A DNA stretch of 54,182 nucleotides from assembly GCA_015655145.1 (NCBI GenBank), contig JAATFO010000126.1:1-54182 (forward strand), given 5' to 3'. This document shows, one piece after another, positions 28,934 to 40,132 of the stretch (position 1 is its first letter; the number at the start of each line of letters is the position of its first letter). The notes under the pieces are model-generated. The model ran no database searches. It worked only from the letters and a program-made list of their open reading frames with translations, and was not told the origin of the DNA. Position numbers and translations under genes: made by a program. The stretch is from Enterobacterales bacterium. GTDB lineage: Bacteria; Pseudomonadota; Gammaproteobacteria; Enterobacterales; Enterobacteriaceae.

Positions 28934-29554
28934 ATGTCCTGGAAAATGTTAACCTATTTTGGCGACAGCATGTTGCTGATCCCCACCGCAGTGATCATGG
29001 CTTTATTGATGCCATGGAAAAATAATAATCGCCGGGCGGTCTGGTACTGGGTACTGGCTTTCTGCCTGGCCGGCGGGTTAGTCAGTATGTCGAAAATTTT
29101 GTTTCTGGGTTTTGGCATTGGCAGCGCACGCTACAATTTTACCGGTTTCAGTGGCCACAGTGCGATGTCAGCCACACTCTGGCCTGTCATGTTCTGGCTG
29201 CTTGCCGGAAGCATGTCAACCTTCTGGCGCACGCTGGCGCTGGTTACCGGTTACCTGATCCCGCTGCTGGTCGGCGTCTCGCGTCTGATGCTCAACGCAC
29301 ATTCGGTCAGTGAAGTCATCACTGGATTACTGTTAGGATTTACCCTCAGTAGCGCATTCCTGATTTCGCAACGGCATGCACAACTGAAAAACTTTAATCT
29401 GCCACAAATCGGCGCCACCTTATTTATCCCACTGTTACTGATGGGGTCCGGACACGTCGCCACCACCCAGCATTTTCTTGAAGATCTGTCGGCCAGCCTC
29501 GGCGGTCTTGATAAACCCTGGACGCGCGCCGATCTGCTCAAATTACGCCAGTAA
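28934..29554 (+). CDS. PAP2-superfamily membrane phosphatase
   Basis: The 206-residue inner-membrane protein has five or six hydrophobic segments and parts of the PAP2 active site: FSGHSAMSA (His75, motif C2) and SRLMLNAHSVSEVITG (Ser116-Arg117, His123; motif C3). In C3 the final acidic residue is Glu rather than the usual Asp. The first motif (KX6RP) is poorly kept: Lys54 and Arg66 lie too far apart. Such proteins remove phosphate from lipid phosphates such as undecaprenyl pyrophosphate or phosphatidylglycerol phosphate; the substrate here is unknown. It stands where E. coli has yegE-alkA. Confidence 0.8.
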   Translation: MSWKMLTYFGDSMLLIPTAVIMALLMPWKNNNRRAVWYWVLAFCLAGGLVSMSKILFLGFGIGSARYNFTGFSGHSAMSATLWPVMFWLLAGSMSTFWRTLALVTGYLIPLLVGVSRLMLNAHSVSEVITGLLLGFTLSSAFLISQRHAQLKNFNLPQIGATLFIPLLLMGSGHVATTQHFLEDLSASLGGLDKPWTRADLLKLRQ

Positions 29555-29696
29555 TCGTGGTGTTCCGCTGCCTGCGGCAATAATCAGCCCGCCTAACCAA
29601 CGGATTGCCTCCTGCGTCACCGGCGTTTGTTGATTGTCATTCGCCGCGCCTTGCGCTAAAGTCGCTGCCTTTTTCGGTTGGCGACAGGAGAGATGC

Positions 29697-31049
29697 GTGT
29701 TTATTGGTTTCGATTTCGGTACGGCCAACTGCTCGGTGGCCGTGATGGAACAGGGATCGCCCCGTTTGTTGTTACTGGAAAACGCCTCGCCTTATTTGCC
29801 CTCCATGCTGTGTGCCCCCACGCGCGAAGCCATCAGCGAATGGCTGTTCCGCCATCATCAGGTCGCTGCACCCAGTGAGGAAAATAAGGCGTTGTTACGC
29901 AACGCGTTGCGCTTAAATCGCGAGGAAGACATTGATGTTAACGCCCACAGCGTGCACTTTGGTCTTGCCGCCCTGAGCCAATATATGGCCGACCCTGAAG
30001 AGCATTGGTTCGTCAAATCCCCCAAATCCTTCCTTGGCGCCAAGGGGCTGAAACCACAGCAAATTGCGCTATTCGAAGACCTGGTCTGTGCCATGATGTT
30101 ACATATCCGCCAGAAGGCCGAAGCGCAGCTAGCCTGTCGCATCCGGCAAGCCGTCATTGGCCGCCCAATAAACTTTCAGGGTACCGGGGGGGAAGAGGCG
30201 AATCAGCAAGCACAAGGCATTCTTAGCCGGGCGGCGCAACGGGCCGGATTTGAGGCAGTGGCCTTTCAATTTGAACCGGTGGCCGCCGGGCTGGAGTATG
30301 AAGCGACATTGACGCGTGAAACGCGGGTGTTGGTGGTGGATATCGGCGGCGGCACCACCGATTGCAGCATGCTATTGATGGGGCCGCAATGGCGCGAAAA
30401 AGCAGAACGCGGCGCCAGCTTGCTGGGTCATAGCGGCTGTCGGGTTGGCGGTAACGATGTCGATATTATGCTGGCGTTTAAAACGCTAATGCCGCATCTT
30501 GGTCTGGGTGGTCAAACTGTAACCGGTATCGCCCTGCCAGCTCTGCCCTGGTGGAATGCCGTCGCTATCAATGATGTGCCCGCGCAAAGTGACTTTTACG
30601 CGACACGTCATCGTAAGCAACTGCTGGACATGATCCGTAATGCCCAACACCCGGAGGTGGTTAAACGTCTGCTGAAAGTCTGGCAACAACGTCTCAGCTA
30701 TCGCCTGGTACGTACCGCCGAAGAGGGGAAAATTGCGCTCGCGGATCACCATGAGGTGGAAGCATCGTTGCAATTTATCGCGACGACGCTGAGGGCCCGG
30801 CTTACGGAAACCGAGTTAAAACATGCCATGATGCCGTTACTGGACCGAATTCAGCAACAGGTGAAACAGGCGCTGGAAACCAGTTGCACTTCGCCTGAGG
30901 TGATTTACCTCACTGGCGGTAGCGCACGCTCCCCCTTATTACGTCAGGCGCTGCAACAACAGTTTCCGACGATCCCACTGGCCCGCGGCGATGATTTTGG
31001 CTCTGTCACTGCGGGTCTTGCACGCTGGGCACAGCTACTCTTTCGCTAA
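29697..31049 (+). CDS. yegD: YegD, Hsp70-like actin-fold ATPase (putative chaperone)
   Basis: The 450-residue protein has E. coli YegD length. The N-terminal phosphate-1 loop reads FIGFDFGTANCSVAVM; phosphate-2 is VLVVDIGGGTTDCSMLLMG (about 206-224); the adenosine motif is VIYLTGGSARSPLL near the C-terminus. It is thus an Hsp70/DnaK-type nucleotide-binding domain without a substrate-binding domain; the biological role is unproven. I place the start at GTG 29697, with AGGAGAG just upstream, since the protein then begins with the conserved FIGFD segment. The ATG at 29634 would add 21 unrelated residues. It precedes mdtABCD as in E. coli. Confidence 0.93.
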   Translation: MFIGFDFGTANCSVAVMEQGSPRLLLLENASPYLPSMLCAPTREAISEWLFRHHQVAAPSEENKALLRNALRLNREEDIDVNAHSVHFGLAALSQYMADPEEHWFVKSPKSFLGAKGLKPQQIALFEDLVCAMMLHIRQKAEAQLACRIRQAVIGRPINFQGTGGEEANQQAQGILSRAAQRAGFEAVAFQFEPVAAGLEYEATLTRETRVLVVDIGGGTTDCSMLLMGPQWREKAERGASLLGHSGCRVGGNDVDIMLAFKTLMPHLGLGGQTVTGIALPALPWWNAVAINDVPAQSDFYATRHRKQLLDMIRNAQHPEVVKRLLKVWQQRLSYRLVRTAEEGKIALADHHEVEASLQFIATTLRARLTETELKHAMMPLLDRIQQQVKQALETSCTSPEVIYLTGGSARSPLLRQALQQQFPTIPLARGDDFGSVTAGLARWAQLLFR

Positions 31050-31160
31050 GCGCTCAATGATGTAAGCCACGGGTTGCCACGCGTGGCTTCATAATACGAA
31101 AAGCCGTTCAACGAAGAAATACTTACACAACCAATACAGTTATTCTCATTTCCTCCATTT

Positions 31161-31183
31161 TTTAGTCACCTGGAGTGACTAAA
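31161..31183. promoter_or_regulatory. Perfect palindrome upstream of mdtA (operator candidate)
   Basis: TTTAGTCAC (31161-31169) and GTGACTAAA (31175-31183) form a perfect 9-bp inverted repeat with a 5-bp centre, about 78 bp before the mdtA ATG. The spacing fits a dimeric regulator. A U-run follows only ten bases later and is short, so a yegD terminator is less likely. It does not match the BaeR consensus that I remember. Confidence 0.45.
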
Positions 31184-31260
31184 CTGAGTTCTTTTTGCGG
31201 GTTCTCGGTTTTACCCCCGCCTGGAATGCACAACCACTTGCCGGAGAGCACTAAAACACG

Positions 31261-32487
31261 ATGAATGCCACCCACCGTTTCGCAATAAAATTATCATTAC
31301 TGGCTATGGCTATATTGGTTGCCGCCGGCGGCTATTATGGCTGGCGGCATGCCAGCACCCCCACGGAAAAGGAAGCCCGAGCCCAACCGCATCGCGGTAA
31401 GGGCGAACAACGTAAGTTGCCATTAGCCCCGGTGCAAGCCGCCAGCGCGCAAACGCAAAACGTACCGCAATATCTCTCCGGGCTCGGTACCGTCACTGCG
31501 GTCAATACCGTCACGTTACGTAGCCGGGTTGACGGACAATTGATGGCTCTGCATTTCGCTGAAGGACAACAGGTTGAAGCAGGTCAGTTGCTGGCGGAGA
31601 TCGATCCTCGTCCATATCAGGTAGCCCTGACGCAAGCCGAAGGGCAACTGGCGAAAGATCAGGCAACACTCACCAATGCGCTTCGCAATCTTGCCCGCTA
31701 TGAACAACTGGTCCAAACCCATCTGGTGTCGCAGCAAGAGCTTGATGCACAACGCGCACTGGTCAACGAAAGTCGTGGCAGTATCAAAGTCGACGAAGGC
31801 AGTGTCGCCAGTGCGCAACTTAATCTCACTTACAGCCGTATCACCGCCCCCATTGCGGGACGCGTAGGCCTGAAACAGGTTGATATCGGCAACACCATCA
31901 GTAGCGGCGACAGCAACGGTATCGTGGTGATAACCCAGACATACCCCATTGATGTGGTATTCAGTCTGCCAGAAAATGACATCCCGCTGATCCTGCAGGC
32001 CCAAAAAGAGGGCAAGCCGCTCGCGGTAGAAGTGTGGGATCGCAGTAACAGTACCCCGCTGGCAAACGGCCAGTTACTGAGTCTCGATAACCAAATTGAT
32101 ACCACCACCGGCACCATCAAACTTAAAGCGCGCTTTGAGAACCGGGCTGACACGCTGTTCCCCAATCAATTCGTCAACGTCCGCTTAAAAGTGAATACCT
32201 TGCACGCGGCCGTGGTAATCCCAATAGCCGCGCTGCAAATGGGCAATGAAGGCAACTTTGTCTGGGTGGTAAATGCGGAAAATAAAGTCAATAAAAAACA
32301 GGTTATTCCTGGTCTGCAAGATAGTCAAAAAGTGGTGGTGAATGCCGGTCTGCAAGCCGGTGAACGTGTCGTCACCGATGGTCTTGATCGTCTCACCGAA
32401 GGCGCTGCCGTCGAAGTGGTTGCCGCACAATCCGGCGTCGTTTCCGCTGAAACAACCTCGCATTCCGCCAAAGGAGGGAGCGCCTGA
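31261..32487 (+). CDS. mdtA: MdtA, membrane fusion protein of the MdtABC multidrug pump
   Basis: MdtA links the inner-membrane RND pump MdtBC to an outer-membrane channel, usually TolC. The 408-residue periplasmic adaptor has one N-terminal membrane segment ([20 protein letters not shown]), a lipoyl/barrel-sandwich part ([33 protein letters not shown]), a coiled-coil hairpin (about 125-180), and the matching [12 protein letters not shown]. The C-terminal [11 protein letters not shown] fits E. coli MdtA (415 aa). It overlaps mdtB by one base (ATGA-type junction: mdtA stop and mdtB ATG). In E. coli the operon is activated by BaeR, whose gene lies at the end here. Confidence 0.95.
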   Translation: MNATHRFAIKLSLLAMAILVAAGGYYGWRHASTPTEKEARAQPHRGKGEQRKLPLAPVQAASAQTQNVPQYLSGLGTVTAVNTVTLRSRVDGQLMALHFAEGQQVEAGQLLAEIDPRPYQVALTQAEGQLAKDQATLTNALRNLARYEQLVQTHLVSQQELDAQRALVNESRGSIKVDEGSVASAQLNLTYSRITAPIAGRVGLKQVDIGNTISSGDSNGIVVITQTYPIDVVFSLPENDIPLILQAQKEGKPLAVEVWDRSNSTPLANGQLLSLDNQIDTTTGTIKLKARFENRADTLFPNQFVNVRLKVNTLHAAVVIPIAALQMGNEGNFVWVVNAENKVNKKQVIPGLQDSQKVVVNAGLQAGERVVTDGLDRLTEGAAVEVVAAQSGVVSAETTSHSAKGGSA

Positions 32488-35400
32488 TGTCGGTGATACC
32501 ACCTGATGCCACTGGCGGACCGTCGCGGCAGTTTATTCTGCGTCCGGTTGCCACCACACTACTGATGGTGGCTATTTTGCTGGCGGGCATTATCGGCTAC
32601 CGTTTTCTCCCCGTTTCGGCGTTGCCGGAAGTGGATTATCCCACAATCCAGGTAGTGACCCTCTATCCGGGTGCCAGTCCCGATGTGGTCACCTCGGCGA
32701 TTACCGCCCCGCTGGAACGACAATTCGGGCAAATGTCAGGGTTGAAACAGATGGCTTCGCAAAGTTCGGGTGGCGCTTCGGTGATCACGCTGCAATTCCA
32801 GCTAACACTGGCGTTGGATGTCGCCGAGCAGGAAGTCCAGGCCGCTATCAATGCAGCCACCAACCTGCTGCCCACCGATCTGCCCAATCCGCCGGTATAC
32901 AGTAAAGTGAATCCGGCCGATCCGCCCATCATGACCTTAGCGGTAACCAGTAGCAGCATGCCGATGACGCAAGTCCAGGATATGGTGGAAACCCGGCTGG
33001 CACAAAAAATCGCGCAGGTCTCTGGCGTCGGTTTGGTGACGTTATCAGGCGGGCAGCGCCCGGCAGTACGCGTAAAAATGAACGCGCAAGCCCTTGCGGC
33101 ATTGGGGCTCAACAGTGAAACGGTACGTAGTGCCATCAGTAACGCCAATATTAATTCCGCCAAAGGCAGCCTCGATGGTCCGACACAATCGATCACGCTG
33201 TCGGCGAACGATCAGATGCAGTCCGCTGAAGATTATCGGCAACTGATTATCACTTACAATAATGGTGCCCCGGTACGCTTGCGCGATGTGGCCAGCATTG
33301 AACAGGGTGCGGAAAACAACAGCCTTGGGGCCTGGGCCAACCAACAACCCGCCATCGTGATTAACGTGCAACGCCAGCCTGGCGCTAACATTATTACCAC
33401 GGCAGACAACATCCGTCAGATGCTGCCAGGGCTAACGGCGTCATTGCCAAAATCGGTCAATGTCAGTCTGCTTTCTGACCGTACCACGAACATTCGCGCC
33501 TCGGTGCATGATGTTCAGTTGGAATTAATGTTGGCCATGGCGCTGGTTGTCATGATCATTTACCTGTTCCTGCGCAACATACCCGCCACCATTATTCCGG
33601 CGGTGGCCGTCCCGTTGTCGCTGGTCGGCACCTTCGCCGCCATGTATTTTTTCGGTTTCTCAATCAATAACCTGACATTGATGGCCCTGACCATTGCCAC
33701 GGGTTTTGTTGTGGACGATGCTATCGTGGTGATTGAAAACATTTCCCGTTATATCGAAAAAGGCGAAAAGCCGCTGACGGCTGCGCTAAAAGGTGCCGGG
33801 GAAATTGGCTTTACCATTATTTCTCTGACCTTTTCGTTGATTGCGGTGCTCATTCCACTGCTGTTTATGGGTGACATCGTCGGTCGTTTGTTTCGTGAGT
33901 TTGCCGTTACTCTGGCGATCGCCATTCTGATTTCTGCGGTAGTTTCACTGACCTTAACCCCAATGATGTGCGCACGGATGCTCAGTGCCGCCTCGCTACG
34001 CCAGCAAAATCGTTTCTCGCGGGCCAGTGAAGCCCTGTTCACCCGGGTGATCGCCGCCTATGGACGGGTGCTTACACGGGTATTGAATCATCCGTGGCTG
34101 ACGCTCGGGGTTGCTATCGGCACCCTGTTGCTCACGGTGTTATTGTGGACCCTGATCCCCAAAGGATTTTTTCCCCTGCAGGATAACGGCATTATTCAGG
34201 GTACGCTGCAAGCGCCGCAGTCAGTTTCTTATGCCAACATGGCGCAACGTACACAAGATGTAGCCGCTCGTATTATGACGGATCCGGCGGTGCAAAGTCT
34301 GACCGCGTTTGTCGGGGTTGACGGCACAAATCCGGCGCTGAATAGCGCACGTTTGCAAATCAATCTCAAACCATTAGCTGAGCGTGATGATCGTATCGCG
34401 GCGGTGATCGCCCGTTTGCAAAACGACGCCGCAACAATGCCCGGGGTCACCCTCTGGTTACAACCGGCACAGGATCTGACCATTGATACCCAACTGAGTC
34501 GTACACAATATCAGTTCAGCTTGCAGGCCGGCTCGCTCGAATCGCTCAGTCAGTGGGTACCGCAATTGCTGGCGCGCCTGAAGCAATTACCGCAATTGAA
34601 GGATCTTAGCAGTGACTGGCAAAATCAGGGACTGGAAGCCTGGGTTAATGTTAATCGCGACAATGCCAGCCGACTCGGCATCACCATGGCCGATGTCGAT
34701 AATGCATTATATAACGCGTTTGGTCAGCGCCTGATTTCGACGATTTATACTCAGGCGAATCAGTACCGCGTGGTGCTGGAGCAAGATAACCGCAGTATGT
34801 CCGGTCTTGCCGCGCTGGACGGTATTCGCCTGCCGGCCAGCGGTGGCGGTAACGTCCCCCTCAGCACCATCGCCAGCATTGAGCAACGTCACGGTCCTCT
34901 CACCATCAACCATCTGGACCAGTTCCCGTCTACCACCTTTTCGTTCAACGTCAGTGATGGTTATTCTCTCGGTGAAGCGGTTGCCGCAATCAGCCAGGCA
35001 GAACAACAACTGGCGCTGCCCGCTGACATCATGACCCAATTCCAGGGCAGCACGCTGGCTTTCCAGTCCGCGATTGGCAGTACTGTATGGCTTATCGTGG
35101 CAGCGGTGGTCGCGATGTATATCGTGCTCGGCATTCTGTATGAGAGTTTTATCCATCCGGTCACCATCCTCTCCACGTTGCCGACAGCGGGCGTCGGTGC
35201 ATTGCTGGCATTGATGTTCAGCGGCAATGAGCTGGATATCATCGCTATTATCGGCATCATCTTGTTGATTGGCATTGTCAAAAAGAACGCCATTATGATG
35301 ATCGATTTCGCGCTGGCCGCCGAACGTGAAGAAGGGAAAAGCGCCGGGGAGGCGATTTACCAGGCCTGTTTACTGCGCTTCCGCCCGATATTGATGACCA

Positions 35401-35609
35401 CCCTGGCGGCACTGCTGGGCGCCTTGCCGCTGATGCTCAGCACCGGCGTCGGCGCTGAACTGCGTCATCCATTGGGTATCGTCATGGTCGGCGGGTTGAT
35501 TCTCAGTCAAATCCTGACCTTGTTCACCACCCCGGTGATCTACCTGCTGTTTGACCGCCTGGCACGCCATTCGCGCCGTGACGGCAAGTCGCGGGAGATA
35601 GCAACGTGA
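32487..35609 (+). CDS. mdtB: MdtB, RND multidrug efflux transporter subunit
   Basis: The 1040-residue inner-membrane transporter has the RND plan: a first membrane segment, a large periplasmic loop, segments 2-6 ([17 protein letters not shown] with the essential Asp pair in segment 4), a second periplasmic loop, and segments 7-12 ([37 protein letters not shown]). It exports drugs and bile salts using the proton gradient. In E. coli MdtB and MdtC work as a mixed trimer, two MdtB to one MdtC. Length equals E. coli MdtB (1040). mdtC begins in the last codons (GTGA overlap), so translation is probably coupled. Confidence 0.96.
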   Translation: MSVIPPDATGGPSRQFILRPVATTLLMVAILLAGIIGYRFLPVSALPEVDYPTIQVVTLYPGASPDVVTSAITAPLERQFGQMSGLKQMASQSSGGASVITLQFQLTLALDVAEQEVQAAINAATNLLPTDLPNPPVYSKVNPADPPIMTLAVTSSSMPMTQVQDMVETRLAQKIAQVSGVGLVTLSGGQRPAVRVKMNAQALAALGLNSETVRSAISNANINSAKGSLDGPTQSITLSANDQMQSAEDYRQLIITYNNGAPVRLRDVASIEQGAENNSLGAWANQQPAIVINVQRQPGANIITTADNIRQMLPGLTASLPKSVNVSLLSDRTTNIRASVHDVQLELMLAMALVVMIIYLFLRNIPATIIPAVAVPLSLVGTFAAMYFFGFSINNLTLMALTIATGFVVDDAIVVIENISRYIEKGEKPLTAALKGAGEIGFTIISLTFSLIAVLIPLLFMGDIVGRLFREFAVTLAIAILISAVVSLTLTPMMCARMLSAASLRQQNRFSRASEALFTRVIAAYGRVLTRVLNHPWLTLGVAIGTLLLTVLLWTLIPKGFFPLQDNGIIQGTLQAPQSVSYANMAQRTQDVAARIMTDPAVQSLTAFVGVDGTNPALNSARLQINLKPLAERDDRIAAVIARLQNDAATMPGVTLWLQPAQDLTIDTQLSRTQYQFSLQAGSLESLSQWVPQLLARLKQLPQLKDLSSDWQNQGLEAWVNVNRDNASRLGITMADVDNALYNAFGQRLISTIYTQANQYRVVLEQDNRSMSGLAALDGIRLPASGGGNVPLSTIASIEQRHGPLTINHLDQFPSTTFSFNVSDGYSLGEAVAAISQAEQQLALPADIMTQFQGSTLAFQSAIGSTVWLIVAAVVAMYIVLGILYESFIHPVTILSTLPTAGVGALLALMFSGNELDIIAIIGIILLIGIVKKNAIMMIDFALAAEREEGKSAGEAIYQACLLRFRPILMTTLAALLGALPLMLSTGVGAELRHPLGIVMVGGLILSQILTLFTTPVIYLLFDRLARHSRRDGKSREIAT

Positions 35610-38600
35610 AATTTTTTGCACTATTCATCTACCGCCCCGTAGCAACCTGTTTATTAGCGGTGGCCATTACGCTGGTGGGGATCCTCGGTTTCCGACTGTT
35701 GCCGGTCTCGGCACTACCGCAGATGGATATCCCGGTAATTCTGGTCAGCGCCTCGCTGCCCGGCGCCTCGCCTGAGACCATGGCTTCGTCGGTCGCGACG
35801 CCGCTGGAACGTTCGCTCGGGCGCATTGCCGGGGTGAGCGACATGACCTCATCCAGTTCATTAGGCAGCACGCGGATTATTCTGGTCTTCGATTATGACA
35901 GGGATATCAATGGCGCCGCCCGCGATGTGCAGGCCGCCATCAACGCCGCCCAAAGTTTGTTGCCTACCGGGATGCCCGCGCGTCCCACCTACCGCAAAAT
36001 CAATCCGTCCGATGCCCCGATCATGATCATGACGCTGACATCCGATACCTACTCACCCGGCCAGATCTATGACTACGCATCAACCCGTCTGGCGCAAAAA
36101 CTGTCGCAAATTGATGGCGTCGGTGATGTGACCGTGGGCGGCAGCTCCTTGCCCGCAGTGCGTGTCGAGCTCAACCCGCAGGCCCTGTTTAATCAGGGCG
36201 TCTCGCTGGATGCGGTGCGTGAGGCCATTGCCAGCGCCAATGTGCGTAAACCACAAGGTGTGTTGGAGAACCAACAACAGCGCTGGCAACTGAAGACCAA
36301 CGATGAACTGAGTACCGCCGCTGATTATCAGTCGCTGGTGGTCCACTACCACAACGGCGCCGCTGTGCGTCTGCAGGATGTCGCCACGGTAAAAGATTCG
36401 GTGCAAGATGTGCGTAACGCCGGGATGTCCAATGCCAGACCGGCGGTATTGCTGGTGATCCGCAAAACGGCAGAGGCCAATATTATCGACACGGTCGATC
36501 GTATTCGCGCCGCAATACCACAATTGCAGGAAATCATTCCTGCGGCAATAACGCTGGAAGTAGCACAGGATCGCTCTCCCACTATTCGCGCTTCACTTAA
36601 CGAAGTGGAGCAATCGCTGGTGATTGCCGTCGCGCTGGTGATTTTGGTGGTGTTTCTTTTCCTGCGTTCAGCCCGTGCAACATTGATTCCCGCCGTCGCC
36701 GTACCGGTGTCATTGATTGGTACTTTTGCCGCGATGTATCTGTGTGGTTTTAGCCTGAATAATTTATCACTGATGGCGCTGACTATCGCCAGCGGATTTG
36801 TTGTCGATGACGCGATTGTGGTGCTGGAAAATACCGCCCGCCATATTGAAGCCGGTCTGAAACCGTTAGCGGCGGCGCTACAGGGCGTAAGGGAAGTGGG
36901 TTTTACGGTTTTATCGATGAGTATTTCACTGGTGGCGGTCTTTATTCCACTGCTACTGATGAACGGTATTGTCGGGCGCTTGTTCCGTGAATTCGCTGTT
37001 ACACTGTCCGTGGCCATTCTGATCTCGCTGGCGATTTCCATTACCCTGACCCCAATGATGTGCGCCTGGCTACTGAAAGCAAATAAAAAGCAGAGCCAGC
37101 CGCGGATTGGCGGGATAAATAAACTGCTGCTGACGTTGCAGCAAGGCTATGGACGTTCACTCCACTGGGTACTGGCCCATGCACGCTGGACACTGCTGGC
37201 GCTGCTTACCACCATCGCGCTGACGATTTATTTGTATATCACCATCCCCAAAACTTTTTTCCCTGAGCAGGATACAGGTCGACTGATGGGGTTTATTTCC
37301 GCTGACCAAAGCATCTCTTTTCAGGCGATGCGCGGCAAACTGGAAGATTTTATGAAGATCGTCCGTGAAGATGCCGCAGTAGACAATGTGACCGGTTTTA
37401 CCGGCGGATCGCGCACCAACAGCGGCTCCATGTTTATCTCGCTTAAACCGCTCAGTGAGCGCAAGGAAAGTGCGCAACAGGTCATCGCCCGCCTGCGCGT
37501 GAAACTGGCGCAAGAACCCGGCGCCAGTCTGTTCCTGATGGCAGTGCAGGATATTCGCACCGGGGGGAGGGAAGCGAACGCCAGCTACCAATACACCTTG
37601 TTGTCCGATAATTTGACTGATTTACGCAGTTGGGAACCCAAAATCCGCCAGGCATTTGCCGCCCTGCCTGAACTGGCGGATGTCAACTCAGACCAACAAG
37701 ATAAAGGGGCGGAAATGGCGTTGACCTATGATCGTCAGAGTATGTATCGTCTGGGGATTGATGTTTCCGCTGTCAACGCATTACTGAATAACGCCTTTGG
37801 CCAGCGCCAGATCTCCACGATCTACCAACCGCTGAATCAGTACAAAGTGGTCATGGAAGTCGAACCGCGTTACACCCAGGACATGAGCGCCCTGAGTCAT
37901 ATGTTTGTCATCAATAGCGCCGGCACGCCAATCCCACTCTCTTCGTTTACCACATGGCAACCCGCCAATGCCCCGCTGTCAGTGAACCATCAGGGATTGT
38001 CGGCGGCCTCTACCCTTTCGTTTAATCTGCCACAAGGCGTTTCGCTGTCGCAGGCTTCAGAGGCTATCGAGCGAACCATGATCGCGCTCAGCGTGCCGCC
38101 AGCCGTACGCGGCAGCTTTGCCGGCACCGCGCAACTGTTTCAGCAAACGCAAAACAGCCAGCTTTGGTTGATCCTTGCCGCCATTGCCACGGTTTATATC
38201 GTGCTCGGTATTTTATATGAGAGTTATGTCCACCCGCTGACTATTCTCTCTACCTTGCCCTCCGCCGCGGTCGGCGCGCTGTTGGCTTTGGAATTGTTTA
38301 ATGCGCCTTTTAGCCTGATAGCACTGATTGGTATTATGTTATTGATTGGCATTGTGAAAAAAAATGCCATTATGATGGTCGACTTTGCCCTGAGTGCGCA
38401 ACGCCACGGCAATTTATCCGCCCACGATGCCATTTTCCAGGCCTGTTTATTGCGTTTCCGCCCGATTATCATGACCACGCTGGCGGCGCTGTTGGGAGCA
38501 TTGCCTTTGGTTCTGGCCCAGGGCGACGGGGCTGAATTACGTCAGCCGTTAGGCATTACCATCGCCGGCGGTCTGGTAATGAGCCAGTTACTGACGCTGT

Positions 38601-38677
38601 ATACCACCCCGGTGGTGTACCTGTTTATGGATAAGTTACGGCGACAAAAAAAACCTGTTGCGCTGACCACATCGTGA
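35606..38677 (+). CDS. mdtC: MdtC, RND multidrug efflux transporter subunit
   Basis: The 1023-residue protein is a second RND pump subunit, parallel in layout to Mdt[40 protein letters not shown] at the N-terminus, [19 protein letters not shown] in segment 4, and [18 protein letters not shown] in segment 10-11. E. coli MdtC has 1025 residues. The start is GTG at 35606, overlapping the mdtB stop by 4 bp (GTGA). In the known MdtBC heterotrimer MdtC mainly binds substrate. mdtD follows 42 bp downstream on the same strand. Confidence 0.96.
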   Translation: MKFFALFIYRPVATCLLAVAITLVGILGFRLLPVSALPQMDIPVILVSASLPGASPETMASSVATPLERSLGRIAGVSDMTSSSSLGSTRIILVFDYDRDINGAARDVQAAINAAQSLLPTGMPARPTYRKINPSDAPIMIMTLTSDTYSPGQIYDYASTRLAQKLSQIDGVGDVTVGGSSLPAVRVELNPQALFNQGVSLDAVREAIASANVRKPQGVLENQQQRWQLKTNDELSTAADYQSLVVHYHNGAAVRLQDVATVKDSVQDVRNAGMSNARPAVLLVIRKTAEANIIDTVDRIRAAIPQLQEIIPAAITLEVAQDRSPTIRASLNEVEQSLVIAVALVILVVFLFLRSARATLIPAVAVPVSLIGTFAAMYLCGFSLNNLSLMALTIASGFVVDDAIVVLENTARHIEAGLKPLAAALQGVREVGFTVLSMSISLVAVFIPLLLMNGIVGRLFREFAVTLSVAILISLAISITLTPMMCAWLLKANKKQSQPRIGGINKLLLTLQQGYGRSLHWVLAHARWTLLALLTTIALTIYLYITIPKTFFPEQDTGRLMGFISADQSISFQAMRGKLEDFMKIVREDAAVDNVTGFTGGSRTNSGSMFISLKPLSERKESAQQVIARLRVKLAQEPGASLFLMAVQDIRTGGREANASYQYTLLSDNLTDLRSWEPKIRQAFAALPELADVNSDQQDKGAEMALTYDRQSMYRLGIDVSAVNALLNNAFGQRQISTIYQPLNQYKVVMEVEPRYTQDMSALSHMFVINSAGTPIPLSSFTTWQPANAPLSVNHQGLSAASTLSFNLPQGVSLSQASEAIERTMIALSVPPAVRGSFAGTAQLFQQTQNSQLWLILAAIATVYIVLGILYESYVHPLTILSTLPSAAVGALLALELFNAPFSLIALIGIMLLIGIVKKNAIMMVDFALSAQRHGNLSAHDAIFQACLLRFRPIIMTTLAALLGALPLVLAQGDGAELRQPLGITIAGGLVMSQLLTLYTTPVVYLFMDKLRRQKKPVALTTS

Positions 38678-38719
38678 CAAGAGTACGCCATCGCCTAATA
38701 CGAGAGGATATTTGCGCCC

Positions 38720-40132
38720 ATGAACCCTCAAGCGGCGACAATACGCTGGCAGTTGTGGATTGTCGCTTTTGGCTTTTTTATGCAGACGCTGGATACCACC
38801 ATCGTCAATACCGCCCTGCCCGCCATGGCCCATGATTTAGGGGTCAGCCCGCTGCATATGCACTCGGTGATTGTCTCTTACGTGTTAACCGTGGCGGTGA
38901 TGTTGCCACTCAGCGGCTGGCTGGCGGACCGCGTCGGGGTACGCAATATCTTTTTCAGCGCTATCCTGTTATTCAGCCTTGGTTCATTATTTTGCGCCCT
39001 CTCGGGCACGCTGAATCAGTTAGTTATGGCGCGCGTGGTGCAAGGTATTGGCGGCGCCATGATGGTACCGGTTGGACGGTTGATAGTGATGAAAATCGTT
39101 CCTCGTGAGCAATACATGGCGGCCATGACATTTGTCACATTACCGGGGCAAATTGGCCCGCTGGTCGGCCCGGCGCTGGGCGGCGTGTTGGTGGAGTATG
39201 CCAGTTGGCACTGGATTTTTTTGATTAACCTGCCTGTCGCGCTGGTCGGCGCCATCGCCACCATCACACTGATGCCTAATTATTCACTGCCAACGCGGCG
39301 TTTCGATTTCTCCGGGTTCATCTTGCTGGCCATCGGCATGGCAGCCCTGACGCTGGCGCTTGATGGCCAGCACGGCCTTGGCATTTCGCCCTTATTATTA
39401 GGCGTTTTGATCCTCGCGGGTATTTTTTGCTTATTGTTTTATCTGTTGCATGCACGCAATAACAACAATGCACTCTTCAGTCTGAAATTATTTGATAATC
39501 GCCTCTATGCGCTTGGCTTGTTGGGCAGCCTGACGGGGCGCATCGGCAGTGGAATGCTGCCCTTTATTGCGCCGATATTTCTGCAACTCGGTATGGGGTA
39601 CACCCCATTTCATGCCGGGTTGATGATGATCCCGATGGTGCTCGGCAATATGGGTATGAAACGTATCGTGGTGCAGATTGTCAATCGCTTTGGCTATCGC
39701 AACGTACTGGTGGGCAGTACGCTGGCACTGGCTGGCGTTGTGCTGCTGTTCCCACTGGTGGCTCTCCTCGGTTGGGTGTGGGCACTACCGGTAGTGCTAT
39801 TCTTACAAGGCATGATCAATGCTATCCGTTTCTCATCAATGAACACACTCACGCTAAAAGAACTACCGGACGATTTAGCGTCCAGCGGCAACAGTTTACT
39901 GTCAATGATCATGCAACTGGCGATGAGTATCGGCGTGACAGTTGCTGGTTTGTTGTTGGGGACATTCGGTAACGCTGCCGTGGCGGGCAGCATTATCGCA
40001 CAGCATACCTTCATCCCGACCTATCTGTGTATGGCGCTGGTGATTGCGCTTCCGGCGCTGGTATTCTGGCGCGTTCCTGCGGATATCAGCAAAAATGCCT
40101 TCCTCAACCGGCAGGGGAAATCGTCATCATGA
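38720..40132 (+). CDS. mdtD: MdtD, MFS transporter of the DHA2 (14-TM) drug-H+ antiporter type
   Basis: The 470-residue protein has about 14 hydrophobic segments and MFS signatures: [21 protein letters not shown] (motif D1), LADRVGVRN (motif A) and [15 protein letters not shown] (motif B). That is the DHA2 pattern. E. coli MdtD (471 aa) lies in the same place in mdtABCD-baeSR. Its own role in resistance is doubtful, and iron-citrate export has been proposed for E. coli. GAGAGG lies some way before the ATG. Its stop overlaps the baeS start (ATGA). Confidence 0.93.
   Translation: MNPQAATIRWQLWIVAFGFFMQTLDTTIVNTALPAMAHDLGVSPLHMHSVIVSYVLTVAVMLPLSGWLADRVGVRNIFFSAILLFSLGSLFCALSGTLNQLVMARVVQGIGGAMMVPVGRLIVMKIVPREQYMAAMTFVTLPGQIGPLVGPALGGVLVEYASWHWIFLINLPVALVGAIATITLMPNYSLPTRRFDFSGFILLAIGMAALTLALDGQHGLGISPLLLGVLILAGIFCLLFYLLHARNNNNALFSLKLFDNRLYALGLLGSLTGRIGSGMLPFIAPIFLQLGMGYTPFHAGLMMIPMVLGNMGMKRIVVQIVNRFGYRNVLVGSTLALAGVVLLFPLVALLGWVWALPVVLFLQGMINAIRFSSMNTLTLKELPDDLASSGNSLLSMIMQLAMSIGVTVAGLLLGTFGNAAVAGSIIAQHTFIPTYLCMALVIALPALVFWRVPADISKNAFLNRQGKSSS

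Noticed and set aside
31147-31164. Possible BaeR box upstream of mdtA
   Set aside because: Only the CTCCAT core agrees with the remembered consensus; the right half does not match well enough to call.
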